Positions 21,090 through 33,097 are shown, counted from the stretch's first letter. The stretch: DNA of 64,000 nt from Exophiala sp. HKRS030 (GCA_023897205.1 JAHWDD010000008.1:2046001-2110000); one strand, 5' to 3'. Notes: generated from the letters alone by a model not told the origin. Made by a program: numbers and translations.

Positions 21090-22976
21090 ATGAGCCAAGC
21101 GCGTTTTATTAATGATCTTGGCAAATTTCAAGAAGTTGCGGAATCTCGTGCATTATAGATTTCGGGCAAGTCGACGACTGAGAAGTCGATTCTAAGCCGA
21201 CAGCAATAACTTGAGGCTATTGTATAGGCATAGCCTGAATATCAACCTCCTATTCAAGTGATTTATCGACCTTTCCTGTTGCGAGATACCTCACCGACCT
21301 CGCTGTCGCTAATACGCCTATTTTTGTCTCTTTTTTAGCCGGTCCTTGACCTCCTTCTCTATTACACGAATATTGCCGCTAATCGATAGAGAAATCCTTA
21401 AAAGAGTTAGAATAGGATTATAATAACCGAAATGAGATACTAGCTTATTGTGAAGCTGAGGATATCTCTATAACTGTCTATAGGCACAAAAATAGCCTCT
21501 TTTTAGTCGATCTCGCATTATCCACCTCTTCTACTTAGTCGAGATCGATTCCTCGCGATTGAACGATATCTTTATGTCTCTTTATCATCTCAGCCTCCTA
21601 TAGATTATCCTCCTTGGTTTTAGCGAGTTGCCGACGCGCTAGAAGCCTTCCGTAAGTGCCTATAAGAGTTCCTCCTTCCTAGGAGTTATTTAGCTGTTAA
21701 CGAGTCGAGCCTTAAGTTCTACGGGCGCAGTAGGTACATCTTTCGCTTAGATTATAAACCTAATAAATCTGGCTTTGTTATCTACACAATTACAAGTTAT
21801 GGAGGAGTAATTTACGACTTCCTCGTCTCCTTACCGAAGGATAGGATAGAGGCTATTCCTCGCGATGGAATCACAGTTAATTTAGCAATAAGGTTAATAA
21901 GAGTAAGGAAATAAGGCATAACAGGAGCGACAGTAACTGAGGTTTACCTGTTAATAATAAAGAGTGTTGTGTATACCCTAGTTTATCGACTAACTCACTT
22001 ATCTTATCGATCTTAGGGCCTTGTATTCCTTTGCTTTACAGACAACCTCTTTACTGACTCTTACTTAGTAAGAGCCCTATTATTACTTAATGTCGCTGTC
22101 TGTGGAACGATGAGGCGTAACGCGCCAGGCCTAGACCCTCTCCTGCGCGCTATTACCTCTCCTGAGTCGAGAATCCTCGCCGACGACTCGATTACCTATC
22201 GAATCTATGACGATAAGGTCCTTACTGTCGTCTGGAGAGACCCTAAACGACAGCACTTAGTGCTTTTCTATATAATAGCCTTTCCTCTATATTATAGAGA
22301 GTTAGCACTACGAAAAAGTCGCTTTATAATAGGCTAACTACTTAAGTTAGGCTTTACAAGGATTATAGTTAAGCAACCCTCATTTACGGTATAATACAAC
22401 CTTTACATGGGCCACGTCGACGTCGCTAATCATCTCCGCAAGATACATAGCGTCAGGAGGCCTAAATAAGCTAAATGGACGAAGGTTTTCATCGATTAGA
22501 TAATTAATACGGCCTCTATTAATGCCTTTTTAGCCTAGAAACAGGCTTACTCTATTATCGACGAGGGACACCGAGAACGAGAGTTTTTTATGAAAGACTT
22601 AATTTTAGGGCTTCTAGAGAGTCCTGATATTACGTACAGGCCGTTATAACGAGCAAAAAGTACTTACTGTCGCTGGAATCGCTATTAGGCGTCGACTTAT
22701 AGGCCTCGATAGGCACTCGGTGAGATCGACTCAAATAGGCGTCAACCACCGTCGCGTAGGACATTCGGCTACTGCGAATTCTGTAAGATCCCCCTGTATA
22801 TCGACAAAGGCTGCTTTTAGGCCTTTCACTAGGCTAAAAACCTCCCTTGGTCAATACCTAAGTGTATGGAAAGGAAATAGATGTATTCCCAGGCATATTA
22901 CGTGTTACATAACTTTATAACACTACAAAATCTCTATATACTAAAAAAATGGAGCAAAATTTGTATCATTCGGTAG
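21090..22976 (+). pseudogene. Degenerate piggyBac-family (DDE_Tnp_1_7) transposase
   Basis: One reading frame of 629 codons from ATG 21090 to TAG 22974-22976, with 26 premature stops (17 TAG, 9 TAA, no TGA) but no frame change. Piggybac landmarks appear in order: the NESSLKFYGRS block (first catalytic Asp position, here Asn at 21699-21701), KPNKSGFVIYTI, FTDNLFT with the second Asp, CGTMRRN, VVWRDPKRQ with the third Asp, the MGHVDVANHLRKIHSVRR motif and a C-terminal Cys-rich knuckle (YCEFCKIPLYIDKGCF). Stops as TAG/TAA and Asp to Asn (GAC to AAC after T, a TpG to TpA change) fit RIP transitions. The enzyme cannot be made; the element is dead unless a relative supplies transposase. Confidence 0.85.
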
Positions 22977-23059
22977 AGAATTGCAAGTGCTATCAATGAC
23001 ATTAATTACATCATCTCAACTCTATTCCTCATAGAAAAATGGGTGAGAAACGAAATTAT

Positions 23060-23110
23060 AGGATGCGAGATGTGGGGCGCGCTAACATTCAAATTTCAGG
23101 TGCGGAGGGG
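23060..23110 (-). repeat. Right terminal inverted repeat
   Basis: Exact reverse complement of 20919-20969. Confidence 0.95.
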
Positions 23111-23697
23111 ATCCGTATCTGTTGACAGCTTTCCAGTATGATTTACATCGCTTTTTCTATTTACGTCTATAATTGCTACTCTCCTGGCGCAGTCCAAGGT
23201 CAGCTTATTGACTATAGAGATGTGTAACATATCGAGCAAGTGCAACAACTATGCAGGGGAAATCGTTTGAATTGCTCCGTGTCCGGGGGGAAACCCAGGA
23301 CACAGCCTCGTCGCGATGAAATTCTACATCAGGAGATTTTTATCTACTATATGTCATGTTCGAGTGAAGAATCGCCCCAGGGTTTGTCACGAGTCTTGCG
23401 AACAACCCTTGCACCTCTCGATCTGAGTATTGATACCCTGTGAAGAGTCTCTTGAAGATAGGACCATCCCCTCTGCTTTCACAAGTCCCATCCCATATGT
23501 GCACTCACTTGTTTCTAGTCCGTTTCTGAAGATGAAGCTGCAATCCATATGCTGCGATTCAATTTCTCAAGATGCCTCTCCGGGAAACTTGTCGGTCAAT
23601 CGAACGATCGAACAATGAGGTGTGCCAACAAGTTCATGGGTTTGCCCTTTGACAGGACTTTCCCAATGAACTATGCCAAATATGCTCTTGAGAGGCT
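23111..23697. other. Intergenic right flank of the transposon
   Basis: About 590 bp to the stop of the PhyH gene. Small ORFs only; nothing supported. Confidence 0.5.
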
Positions 23698-24666
23698 CTA
23701 TCTTCGCCAGAACCCTACCCCAATTGCAGGTCTCATCGCCGAGTAGCCCAGAAACTTTCTGGCTCTTTCACTCAGACCCTTTGCCACCTCATCGGCGACG
23801 TAAAAAGGATGTGCTTCCTCTGGGGTAAGTGCACACGAAGTCACCATACACGAGAGGACACGGCGGTATTCGTCCGTAGTGATGTTTGCACTACCTCTGT
23901 GAAAAATTCTCCCACCGAGCAGAAGGCAATCGCCAGCCTCGAGTTCGATTTGTTGGACCTGATCATCCCGCGTTTTCCACACCTCAGCATCTGGATCTGC
24001 AAACACCTCGGACATTGGAAGCTTATGACTACCTTTGATTACGCCTGTAGCGCCGTTGTTCGTGGTGGTGCGAGTGACTGCGATGAGAAAGTTGAGAACA
24101 AGCTCGGGAGCAGTTCGATCGTTCAGCCCCAGGAGCATCGACCAAAGGCCTGCATCCGGATGGAGTGGCCCATTGGCACTTCCTGGTCCAACTTCGATCA
24201 TCTGCGCTGTGCTGAGCCAATAGTCTCCAGTCTGTTGCAGTGCTTGAGCGGAAATGTTGTGCATAACTTCGTCGTCGATGAGATGCTGCCATGTCTTGGA
24301 ATGAGCCATCAACTTGTCCACTCGCTTGGTATTGGCACCGAATATGGCGGCTTGTACAGTGGGATCGTCAGGAATGGAGCTCCCTGGTACCATTGAGGCC
24401 GACGCCCCTGGGGTTGTGCGCGCAAGCACATAATCGAATTCTGAGTTCAAGCAGCGCACTTGTTCTGGAGAAAACAGATTTTGGATTACGACAAATCCAT
24501 CTGTCTTCAAAGCCCCGACAATTTCAGATGTAGGCGCCGTACGAGTTAGTCGAGAAAATTGGCATCGAAGACATGGTTTGATGAGCTTTTGTTCGCTTTG
24601 AATTCTCGTTGAGCGCCAGAGCACGGCTTGTGCTCCGTGTGAGAACAGGATGGACATGGGAGTCAT
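23698..24666 (-). CDS. Phytanoyl-CoA dioxygenase (PhyH) family Fe(II)/2-oxoglutarate oxygenase
   Basis: About 322 residues if the ATG at 24666 is used. The frame stays open upstream without ATG until 24693. The catalytic core begins near IVGALKTDGFVVIQNLF. Iron ligands are visible as His-x-Asp in PLHPDAGLWS and a distal His in IFHRGSANIT. The Arg in DEYRR is suited to 2-oxoglutarate binding. The WSTAQMIEVGPG-like strand and the NGATGVIKGSHKL segment are typical. The N-terminal about 50 residues are hydrophobic/basic and could be a mitochondrial leader or spurious. Members oxidise lipids or fungal metabolites; the substrate is unknown. It lies 730 bp from the EthD gene on the same strand, a plausible small metabolic pair. 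Confidence 0.85.
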   Translation of the reverse strand: MTPMSILFSHGAQAVLWRSTRIQSEQKLIKPCLRCQFSRLTRTAPTSEIVGALKTDGFVVIQNLFSPEQVRCLNSEFDYVLARTTPGASASMVPGSSIPDDPTVQAAIFGANTKRVDKLMAHSKTWQHLIDDEVMHNISAQALQQTGDYWLSTAQMIEVGPGSANGPLHPDAGLWSMLLGLNDRTAPELVLNFLIAVTRTTTNNGATGVIKGSHKLPMSEVFADPDAEVWKTRDDQVQQIELEAGDCLLLGGRIFHRGSANITTDEYRRVLSCMVTSCALTPEEAHPFYVADEVAKGLSERARKFLGYSAMRPAIGVGFWRR

Positions 24667-25399
24667 CAAGCATTGACCGTTCAACAAGAACAAAAGGAGA
24701 AGAGGAATTTGTAGCTTGCCAACGACTTCTGGAGTGGAACAAAATATAGATACAACAGCTAGTCAATTTCACTGGGAGACCTTTGATAGACTGACCAAGA
24801 TATGCCCACGAGGCTAGCAACACCTCGATGCCAGTGGCAACATCTTTCGCGTACGAGATCACAATCAACCTCAAGAAGCTAATTTGCTATTGATCGTATT
24901 CGTGTTCGTTTCAAGCCATTCCGACCACTGTGGAGTTGCGTCTCCATCATTCTTGGCTAGTCTCAGTCAGCTGGTTGATTTGAAGTCTTGTCAGAATGTC
25001 GAAAGTTGGTAATTGTTGACCGAAGCAGACAGTAATGCTGTTCTCACAAAATTCGACTTGTCGCATGCGGAGGGCGGTGCAAGATAACACCATTAAACGC
25101 CAAGGGACTGTCAAGAGGCGCAAACACAGAATTGCCTGCCATTTAAGAACCCAGCAAGCTCAGGTTATTATATGGGCGGTTAATGAACTTTCATGATCGA
25201 CCTAGTTGCCATCTGTCAATGGTGCCTGCTCGGCGGAGATAGAAATGCCTTGATTTTAAGCTACCACTACAAGAGAGCTGTGATAATCAATGGCTCTATC
25301 TACCCAAGACTCAACACACCTCAAGAGAGTTGGATCCGTCATAGTCAAGGTGAGCTGCGGTTGTCGCTGCATCGAGGGACTGCTTCCTATGGTTCATTT
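24667..25399. other. Intergenic between PhyH and EthD genes
   Basis: About 730 bp: upstream region of the PhyH gene and 3' side of the EthD gene. Nothing else identified. Confidence 0.5.
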
Positions 25400-25948
25400 C
25401 TAGATCGCATGAGATTTGTCGAATTGAATGGAATTTCCAATGATTAGTTCCTCATAGCCATACGTAATCTGGTATGGATGTTTCGCAAAGACTGCTTCAT
25501 CCGCTGGAAGTCCATTACCGAGGTTAGCAGTCGGAATGATGTTAAGAGATTCATGGTTTTGCAAATTTCTCACCCCTCAAAGTCATGATTCCTTCTGGAT
25601 GATCGATCATTGCCTTCCAATCATCGAAGCTCTCAACCCAGAATTCGGCACTTCCGTCGTAGTCAAGAGTGTTCAGTCCAATTGACTCGGCCTCCTTCCT
25701 CATCTCGGGCGTCATATGGACCTGTTCCGTCAGCAGGCGAGAATGAATGCATAGCATAAAATTTCAGGACAGATCAAGACAGACTCTCCTACCTGATTAT
25801 ACCGATAACATCGCTCCATGAAAGGCCGGCATTTCTTGACATGTTTAGGATGTTCAACCGTCCAATATCGATGGAATTCCTCGTCCGAAATCCCCTCTTT
25901 TTTGTGGACGAAGAGGGAGATCTTCAACAGCTTTTGACGAGTCGACAT
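25400..25948 (-). CDS. EthD-domain protein
   Basis: Three exons on the minus strand: 25793-25948, 25574-25721 and 25400-25503, with introns of 71 and 70 bp (the latter with a CTAAC branch point and CCAG acceptor). They sum to exactly 136 codons, giving 135 residues. Domain marks: LLKISLFVHKKEGISDEEFH followed by RYWTVEHPKHV, then FWVESFDDWKAM and a closing HPYQITYGYEELII. EthD proteins are small dimeric alpha/beta-barrel proteins that occur with cytochrome P450s and as dehydratases or cyclases in fungal polyketide pathways. No catalytic claim is made here. Neighbour of the PhyH oxygenase. Confidence 0.85.
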
Positions 25949-26761
25949 CGTCACTCGGTGGTCCTTTCAGTCAAGATGCAGAATATCTCAGGTTTTGTCA
26001 ACCACCGGAGCGCTAAGAGATAGAGCTGGATTTATTGTGTTTCTTTAACAAGCTCTCGTATGAAATGGGAGAAAAACGCGAAATTCCCGATCGTCGTTTG
26101 TAGATTCATGATTACGATCGTCCGGGTTCACTTTCGGCCAAGTCGGGTTCCCCGTTGAAGTCCGAAGCCGAGTCCAGACAATAACGAACACGTTGCGCGA
26201 GCCCCTCATTGATGCATGATGCAAATTCTGCAATTTTTGATGAGAGGATGAAAAGTAGCAGATACTGCTGAAGACAGGACTTCGTTGTTGTTTTTAGAAG
26301 ATACCTGTTGTCTGCTCCAACCGGGTGCAGCATTGATGGCCTTGAGAGACCAGGCGAATATGTCATCAATCACAGCATAGTGTGTTATGAGCGGTTGTTG
26401 CTGCTTAACCGGTACTACTCTGTTATCTCCGGATTGGACAGATTCTCGTGAGCAATGTGTCGTCGTCGTTCGTCATTGTTGACGAGGTGAGATACTCTGG
26501 ACTGGATATACCTAAGGTTATGTAACTTTGTAAGTGCTTGGCATGAGACCCTCCTCGCGCGACGCGGGTAAGTGCAGGCGCGTCACGAAGTGAAGTCACG
26601 ACTTTAATTAGTGCAGTCGTGGTTTGTCCGAACTGCACACATCCCAATAACCACCACATCACTGCCTCTGCGAATGCTCTCCCCATCGATTTAATTGAAG
26701 TTGGGATGTAATGTCTCATCTCTCATTATCACAACGTTTCGTGTCTTGGTAATTGCTGAGT
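25949..26761. other. Divergent intergenic region (EthD / RFC1)
   Basis: About 810 bp between divergent starts. No TATA box or repeat stands out. Confidence 0.5.
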
Positions 26762-29700
26762 ATGCCTTCTGACATCAGGAGTTTCTTTGGTGGGGGCGCA
26801 CCGAAGTCTGTGGTCAAGACCGCGGATTCGAAGAAAGATGTGGTACCAAGTTTCCTGTTCCTTTAGTGGCAATATCTGATTGACGACCACATAGAAACAA
26901 TCTTCCAAACCTGAGAAGGCTCGAGGCCGCCCGCGCAAAGTTGTCTCGGATGATGACGATGACGAAATTGTCGAGGCAAAGCCCAAAAAACCATCAACCC
27001 CGAAGACAAAGAAGGCGGTAAAAGAACCGATCGAGGAGGAGGTGACAAGCTCAGCCTACTTTGCCTCTTCCAAGGCAAAGCCCTCAAAATCAACACCTAT
27101 CCGGACCAAGCCCGCAGACACACAAAACGGAACCACGAAGACTCCCACTAAGCAGACTAATGGCGGAACACCCTCTAGTGCACGGCGTTCTGGAAGAAAA
27201 ACTGGTCACAAGAATTATGCCGAGCACGATGATGGAGATGCTCAGGTACTGATGGACCACAACGAGGGTGACGACGATATCTTCAACGACATGAAAAGTA
27301 GAAAAGTCGATGACGACTATGCCGAGGGATCTGATGATGAGGACATCATTCCTCAGAAGCGAGCCACAAAGAAAGCCCTGAATGGGAACCACAAAAAGGC
27401 TTCACTGAGCGACGACGACGACCTTGATGTTGCTGAGGTTCCCACTTACGATGGACCTGGCGATGCGAAGAAGAAGCGTGGCACGGCTACAGCTACATCA
27501 GCCACGAACCGAAAACGAAAATCGAAAGACCTCGAAGATGACGATGAAGATGATTTCCTTGATGACGAAGACGAGGGTCCGAAAAAGAAATCCAAGAAGA
27601 CGGCAGCGCCTGCGCCCAGAAAGCCTAAGGCACCAGCCAAGAAGGACGAGAGGCAAGAAAATGAAGCCATAAAGCAGATTCTTGCCAACATTCCCACCGT
27701 TCGGGCACCGACGCCTCCTCCGATGGAAGAAGGTGGTAGGACTTGGAAATATGGTGGTGGGAATGCCAATGTTGCACCTCCGGCACAGGGTGCTGCAGAG
27801 ATACCAGTTGGTGAACCAAACTGTCTTGCAGGGTTAAATTTTGTGTTCACGGGGGTTCTAAACACTCTAGGTCGAGAGGAAGGTCAAAATTTGGTCAAGC
27901 AATATGGTGGGAAAGTTACCACTGCCCCTTCAAAGAAAACTAATTACGTCGTGCTTGGATCCGACGCGGGTCCGAAGAAGTTGGCGACAATTCGTGACCT
28001 TGGTATAACAACAATCGACGAAGTAGGGCTTTTTGCCCTCATTCGCACAGTCCCTGCAAATGGTGGTGACAGCAAGGCGGGAGAGGCTTACGCTGAAAAG
28101 CAAGCGAAAGAAGAGGCGAAGATTCGCGAGCAAGCGGAGGAAATGGCGGCACGCGAACGGCAGAAGCAGAGAGACGCAGAAAAAGCTGCGAAGGCCGCAG
28201 CCGCTCGAAATGGCACGAGTTCGACAATGGCCAAACCAAAGCCTAAAATAGACGACAGGCTTTGGGTTGACAAGTATGCGCCCGATTCAATGACCAGTGT
28301 TTGTGGTAACAAAGGCCTCGTCGAGGGCCTGCAAGCCTGGCTCCGATTGTGGCCCAAAAATGCCAAGTCTGGCTTTCGGATGGCCGGGGCAAGTGGAAAG
28401 GGCATTTTTCGTGCTGCAATGCTCCACGGTCCTCCTGGCGTTGGAAAGACCACCGCGGCTCACTTGGTTGCCAAACTTGAAGGGTATGACGTTGTGGAAA
28501 GCAATGCCAGCGAGACTCGAAACAAGAAGCTGTTAGAGACTGGCTTGCGTGGCGTCTTGGACACGACTTCTCTTCTGGGGTATTTCGCGGGTGATGGCAA
28601 GAAGATTGAAACATCGAAGAGAAAGCTTCTGCTGGTCATGGATGAAGTTGACGGTATGTCAGCGGGTGATCGTGGAGGAGTAGGTGCGCTCGCAGCCGTT
28701 GCTAAGAAGACGAACGTCCCAATCATCATGATTTGCAACGATCGAAAGCTCCCTAAAATGAGACCTTTTGACGGCTGCGTTGCTGATTTCCCATTTCGAC
28801 GGCCAACGACCGATATGATCCGCGGGCGCATAGCGACGATCTGTTATCGTGAAGGCATCAAACTCCCAATGCCTGTCTTGAACGCATTAATCGAAGGAAG
28901 CAATGGCGACATTCGTCAAATCATCAATATGATATCTACGATTAAGCTTGACAGCAAGGACAAAGATCTGGACTTTGATGATACCAAATCCATGTCAAAG
29001 GCGTGGGAAAAGCACGTGATTCTCAAGCCATGGGACATTGTCAGCAAGATCTTAAGACCACAAATGTTTGCAGGAAGTTCATCAGCATCTTTGAACGACA
29101 AGACCGAGTTATATTTCAATGATCACGAGTTCAGCTATCTGATGCTACAAGAGAACTATTTAAAGACGCAGCCAAGTCTCGCAAATGGATACTCTGGAAA
29201 GGAGCGTGAGATGAAATTGCTGGAACTCTTTGACAACGCAGCATCTAGCATCAGTGACGGTGACTTGGTTGACAGAATGATTCATGGCTCACAACAACAA
29301 TGGAGTTTAATGCCGACACATGCGATATTCAGTTTCGTTCGACCAGCCAGTTACATTTATGGGAATTTCAATGCTCAAGTGGGTTTCACCAGCTGGCTGG
29401 GAAACAATAGCAAGACAAGTAAGTGCACATTTAAATGATCATGTATAGTGTGACTAACAGTCCTTTTACAGGCAAACTTTCTCGGCTGGTCAAAGAGATC
29501 CAAGGACACATGCGACTGCGCACGTCTGCGGACAGGCATGAAATTCGTCAGCAATACCTTCCTGCTATCTGGAACAAAACAATCAATGTCCTTGCAAGCG
29601 ACGGGAAAGACTCGGCTCAAGATGTTATTGACTTCATGGATTCATATTACTTGACCAGGGACGACTACGATGCCGTTTTGGAGCTTGGAGTCGGCCCAAT

Positions 29701-30115
29701 GAATCAGGAAGCGGTCAAGATTGACACGGCAAGTAAAGCGGCATTTACTCGATTATACAATTCGCAAAGCCATCCAATGCCATTTGTCAAAGCAAGCACT
29801 ACTCTAGGTTTTAGCAAGGGAGGCGGTGGCAAGCGGGAAAAGCCTGATCTTGAGGAGGCAGTGGAAGAGTCGGATGCCGAAGAAGTTGTGGATGACGCAG
29901 TGGAAGACTCGGGAGACGAGATCGACCTGAAAAAGGACAAATATATCAAGGCGCCGAAGAAAAAGCCGGCTGCCAAGGGCAAAGGTACAACAACAGGCAA
30001 AAGAAAGAAGGATATTGCAGGAGACGATGACGATGAGGAGAGCGAGGACCAACCCAAGAAGAAGGCCGCGCCTGGCGGCGCCAGAGGTGGTCGAAAGGGC
30101 AAGGGTCGTGCTTAG
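26762..30115 (+). CDS. RFC1: Replication factor C large subunit, RFC1
   Basis: Large subunit of the clamp loader that opens and loads PCNA in DNA replication and repair. Exons 26762-26842, 26895-29418 and 29472-30115 sum to 3,249 bases (1,082 residues). The N-terminus MPSDIRSFFGG resembles a PCNA-binding peptide. Residues about 60-300 are acidic/basic and disordered. A BRCT domain follows at about 333-410 (LNFVFTGVLNTLGREEGQNL onward). The AAA+ core has Walker A GPPGVGKTT (about 539) and Walker B LLLVMDEVDGM (about 609). The RFC1 C-terminal collar domain and a Lys/acidic tail (KKKPAAKGKG) follow. Complete, no lesion. Confidence 0.97.
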
Positions 30116-33097
30116 GAGGTTGAAGAGATGACCAACGAAACTCTAGCCACGTTGCCCCCATCCTCCTTTACATTTGCGACTTGGGTCTTCCAACCATGGT
30201 CGGCGCCTTATCCACTTCGATGACGACTTGATAAAGTTGTTATGTGGCTTAAGGATGCACAACCAGCAGAGGAATTCCAGAGCGATACTTCGACTCTTTG
30301 ACGATGTGAGTCAGCATACATGAATGACTGCAAGATTCATCTGTCAGTAGTGGTGCATCGACATCCAGTGTCTGTTTCGAACGCTTCGTGGCTGGGTCAC
30401 GGTACGGGTACGTAACCCATGGACGGAGGCTGATAGACATGTATCGATTTGCAAAAGCACCAATGTGTTATACGAAGCGACTGTGATTGCGAGAAAGATA
30501 TCTCGAGTCCGATGAAAGCTCCTTCGACATGTATAGATATAGTACCTGGATCATGGCTCCTCATCTTCCAGGCAATTGGAACATCAATTTCCCAAGCTGG
30601 GGCAATGGCCACAGAATCGATTCCCGAGACATGAGAAAAGCTGCCAGATTACACGATCGAAGCCATTGCGGACGGACTGGGTCTGTCTAGAAATTCAAGC
30701 ATTCTTTATGCCGGAACAGATCATCTAGGGAGGGTAACGTAAGTGAGCAAACGACGAGAAGATGTGTCCACACATTATGTCCTCCGCACTCTGAACTGCA
30801 AAAATGGATTCAATTATTTTATGTTACCTGGGTACAAGTTGAAATATACGAGCAATCTCGTATCCGTAAGCAGGGAGTGAGACCGGGAGGTTGGATTGAA
30901 CAGAGGTCCACATCGACCAGCGTCTCGATTCTCCTCACCGTTAGTCTTCGTTTCCGACTTCCGTTCAGAGAAGGCGTTAGGACTGGGGTGCGACTGAGAT
31001 GCAATCATGCAAATCACAACCAGGGGTTGGCCGAGATCAAGGTCATCTTTCAAATTTCTCGACGACACCGAAAATCCACGAGCGTTAGCCTAAGTCCTCT
31101 CGCGAGTCGTGACTAACTCGATATGTACTCCGTATGTAGACTGGTTGGTCTGACGCAGGGAGATGACTTCCCTGTGAGTTATTGAAAGGAATTCGAAGGG
31201 GCGTCTCCCTGCATCGGCTTGCACCTGGATTGTCAGCTGTGGCGTGCACGATGTTCCGGTCTGAAGCCTGATAGACGACGGGCTTTTCTCCTACATTCTG
31301 CATCTGGTATCAGGTTCAAAGCAACCGCCATCTCCGCAAATTGGCAAGGATTGAAGGCTGTACATCATGCTCATTCACGAAGGATCAGAGCCTTCGGGCC
31401 TGAGGATAAGTAGCCTTGCATTTCGACTGAATCTGGCCTTCGGGCTTCGAGGCTACTGGCCTGGGACGTTACCGAGTCACCGATCGAGGGCAGGAAAAGC
31501 CTAAGATTAGCTCAATGAGTGGGTAGCAAGCGAAAGGGATGTGCAGGCGGCCGAGGGGAGAAGGGGGGGCCTAGGAGGGAAAAAACCCTACTTTGTTATT
31601 ATTACTCCATAGTTACGTGTTTCAGGATGGAATTAGGCATAAAGTGATTCCATGCCATGGAGATGAAAAGGGTTGGAAAGAGTTGTTTCATGATTAAGCC
31701 ACCAAGACTTTCCTCAAGGGAGTCTGAACGGGCCAGGCGGGTTCTGAAGGTCAAGCCGCGCCGAGGGAACCCTCTGACGTCGATCAAGATTAGATGTACA
31801 AAGTTAGAATAGATATATCTTGTGTACGGAGTACGTGGGTAAAGTCCATACAAAGGTACGTATCTACCAGGTAGTTGGTGAGGACTGACACCATGTACTG
31901 TACCAACTGTAGGATTATTGTATCTCGTATGTACCTCAACGGCCATGAACAGGAGCCTAACTGGTCCCAGAGGTGCAGAGTAGGTACCTAATCAATACAG
32001 ACCAAGTGCCTAGTATTCGATCAGTTAGTTGTGATTTTATAGTGGGCGGGGAGCATTCTACGGTACCTGGACGGCCTCCTTAGGCTGGGCTGTAGGCTCT
32101 GCTAAGCGAAACTGAAACTGTTAATCCCCTAAGACGTTAACTGGATTAAGGTAAGCCTTTGCCCATTTCGGAGACCGCGGATTGGCGGAGATGATGCAGG
32201 AACAAGATCTGGAAATTCAGGCACCCTTGGGGATGCCTCGATCTCGTAATACCGTAGAGGTAACCAAGTACCAACTCCAATGTGGTATATACATTGTAAT
32301 TCAAAACAGCTGATAGTGCCTTTTGTATACCACAGAGTAGATGCCTGGAGTGCTGATAGCTGAAGCCCAACAATCAGGCAGTCTCTAGGCATCCAGGCGC
32401 CCACCCAAACGAGTGTCTGATAGCTACGTTAGGTACTGTACATAGTGGGTAGCTGTTCCTTCCTCGACCAGGTTCCTTCCCGTGATGGGAGAATCCCTAG
32501 ATACCTTGCCAGGTGCTTGCCTGGGTAGGTATGTACGTATCTGGTAACTTGGGAAGGAACTAACACCACAAAAGTCTTGGCAGCTAATGTCAATTTCTAT
32601 CCGCCAACGTGACTCTAGAATCTCCTCAATTCCATCGACAGGGGATATCTCAAGCCATCTTTCACCCTGTCACCTTGTATCGATGTTAACGCCCCATGCG
32701 TCTTGTGGATTTGACTCACCCGTCGGCCCTCTCCTTAGCTTTGCCAACCATGCGGCCACGCCTGACATGCCCCACGCACAGAGAACCAACATTGTCGTTG
32801 GTGCTCTCCTAACCTCATCCCGAACGACTTTATAAACCTCTTCGCCGGCTCCACCATGTAGGTCTCCTCTCCTCTCTGTTCCTCGATATCGCTTTGTTTT
32901 TGTTGTGCAACCTCACATTCGTTTGTTGGCTCGAGCTGTCGGAGACGCTCGCCGTTCATTCTTTACCCCCATAGTACGATTGTATCGTACATTCAGTCTT
33001 TTGTCAAGCCGTTCTTTACCCTCTCAATCCATACCTTGCCCTATCCATCACTCCCCTAGCCGTCAGGTGCTGTGATATTCATATACAATATACCATC
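30116..33097. other. Long intergenic region
   Basis: About 3 kb without a supportable gene. It holds TACTCCGTA at 31126-31134, its complement at 31825-31833 and TAGGTACCTA at 31981-31990. The last 300 bp before the WSC gene is pyrimidine-rich, as in many fungal promoters. No tRNA or repeat array found. Confidence 0.55.

Larger units (their letters stand above)
20919..23110 (+). mobile_element. piggyBac-like DNA transposon, RIP-type decay
   Basis: A 2,192 bp element bounded by perfect 51 bp inverted repeats (20919-20969 and 23060-23110) that begin CCCCTCCGCACC. The interior holds one degraded transposase frame. Base composition changes sharply: the interior is rich in TA and very poor in CA (one CA in 21301-21480, none in 21601-21720), the mark of C-to-T change in CpA context that RIP leaves in Pezizomycotina. 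Flanks are CACAT on the left and ATCCG on the right. A two-base AT duplication is possible, but because AT is self-complementary it could equally extend the repeat to 53 bp. The TTAA duplication usual for piggyBac is absent. Confidence 0.85.

Noticed and set aside
22110..22337. 75-codon ORF inside the transposon as a separate gene
   Set aside because: It is a stop-free piece of the piggyBac transposase frame.
27446..27865. 139-codon minus-strand ORF inside RFC1
   Set aside because: Ser/Arg-rich complement of the Lys/Glu/Asp-rich RFC1 linker; a strand shadow.
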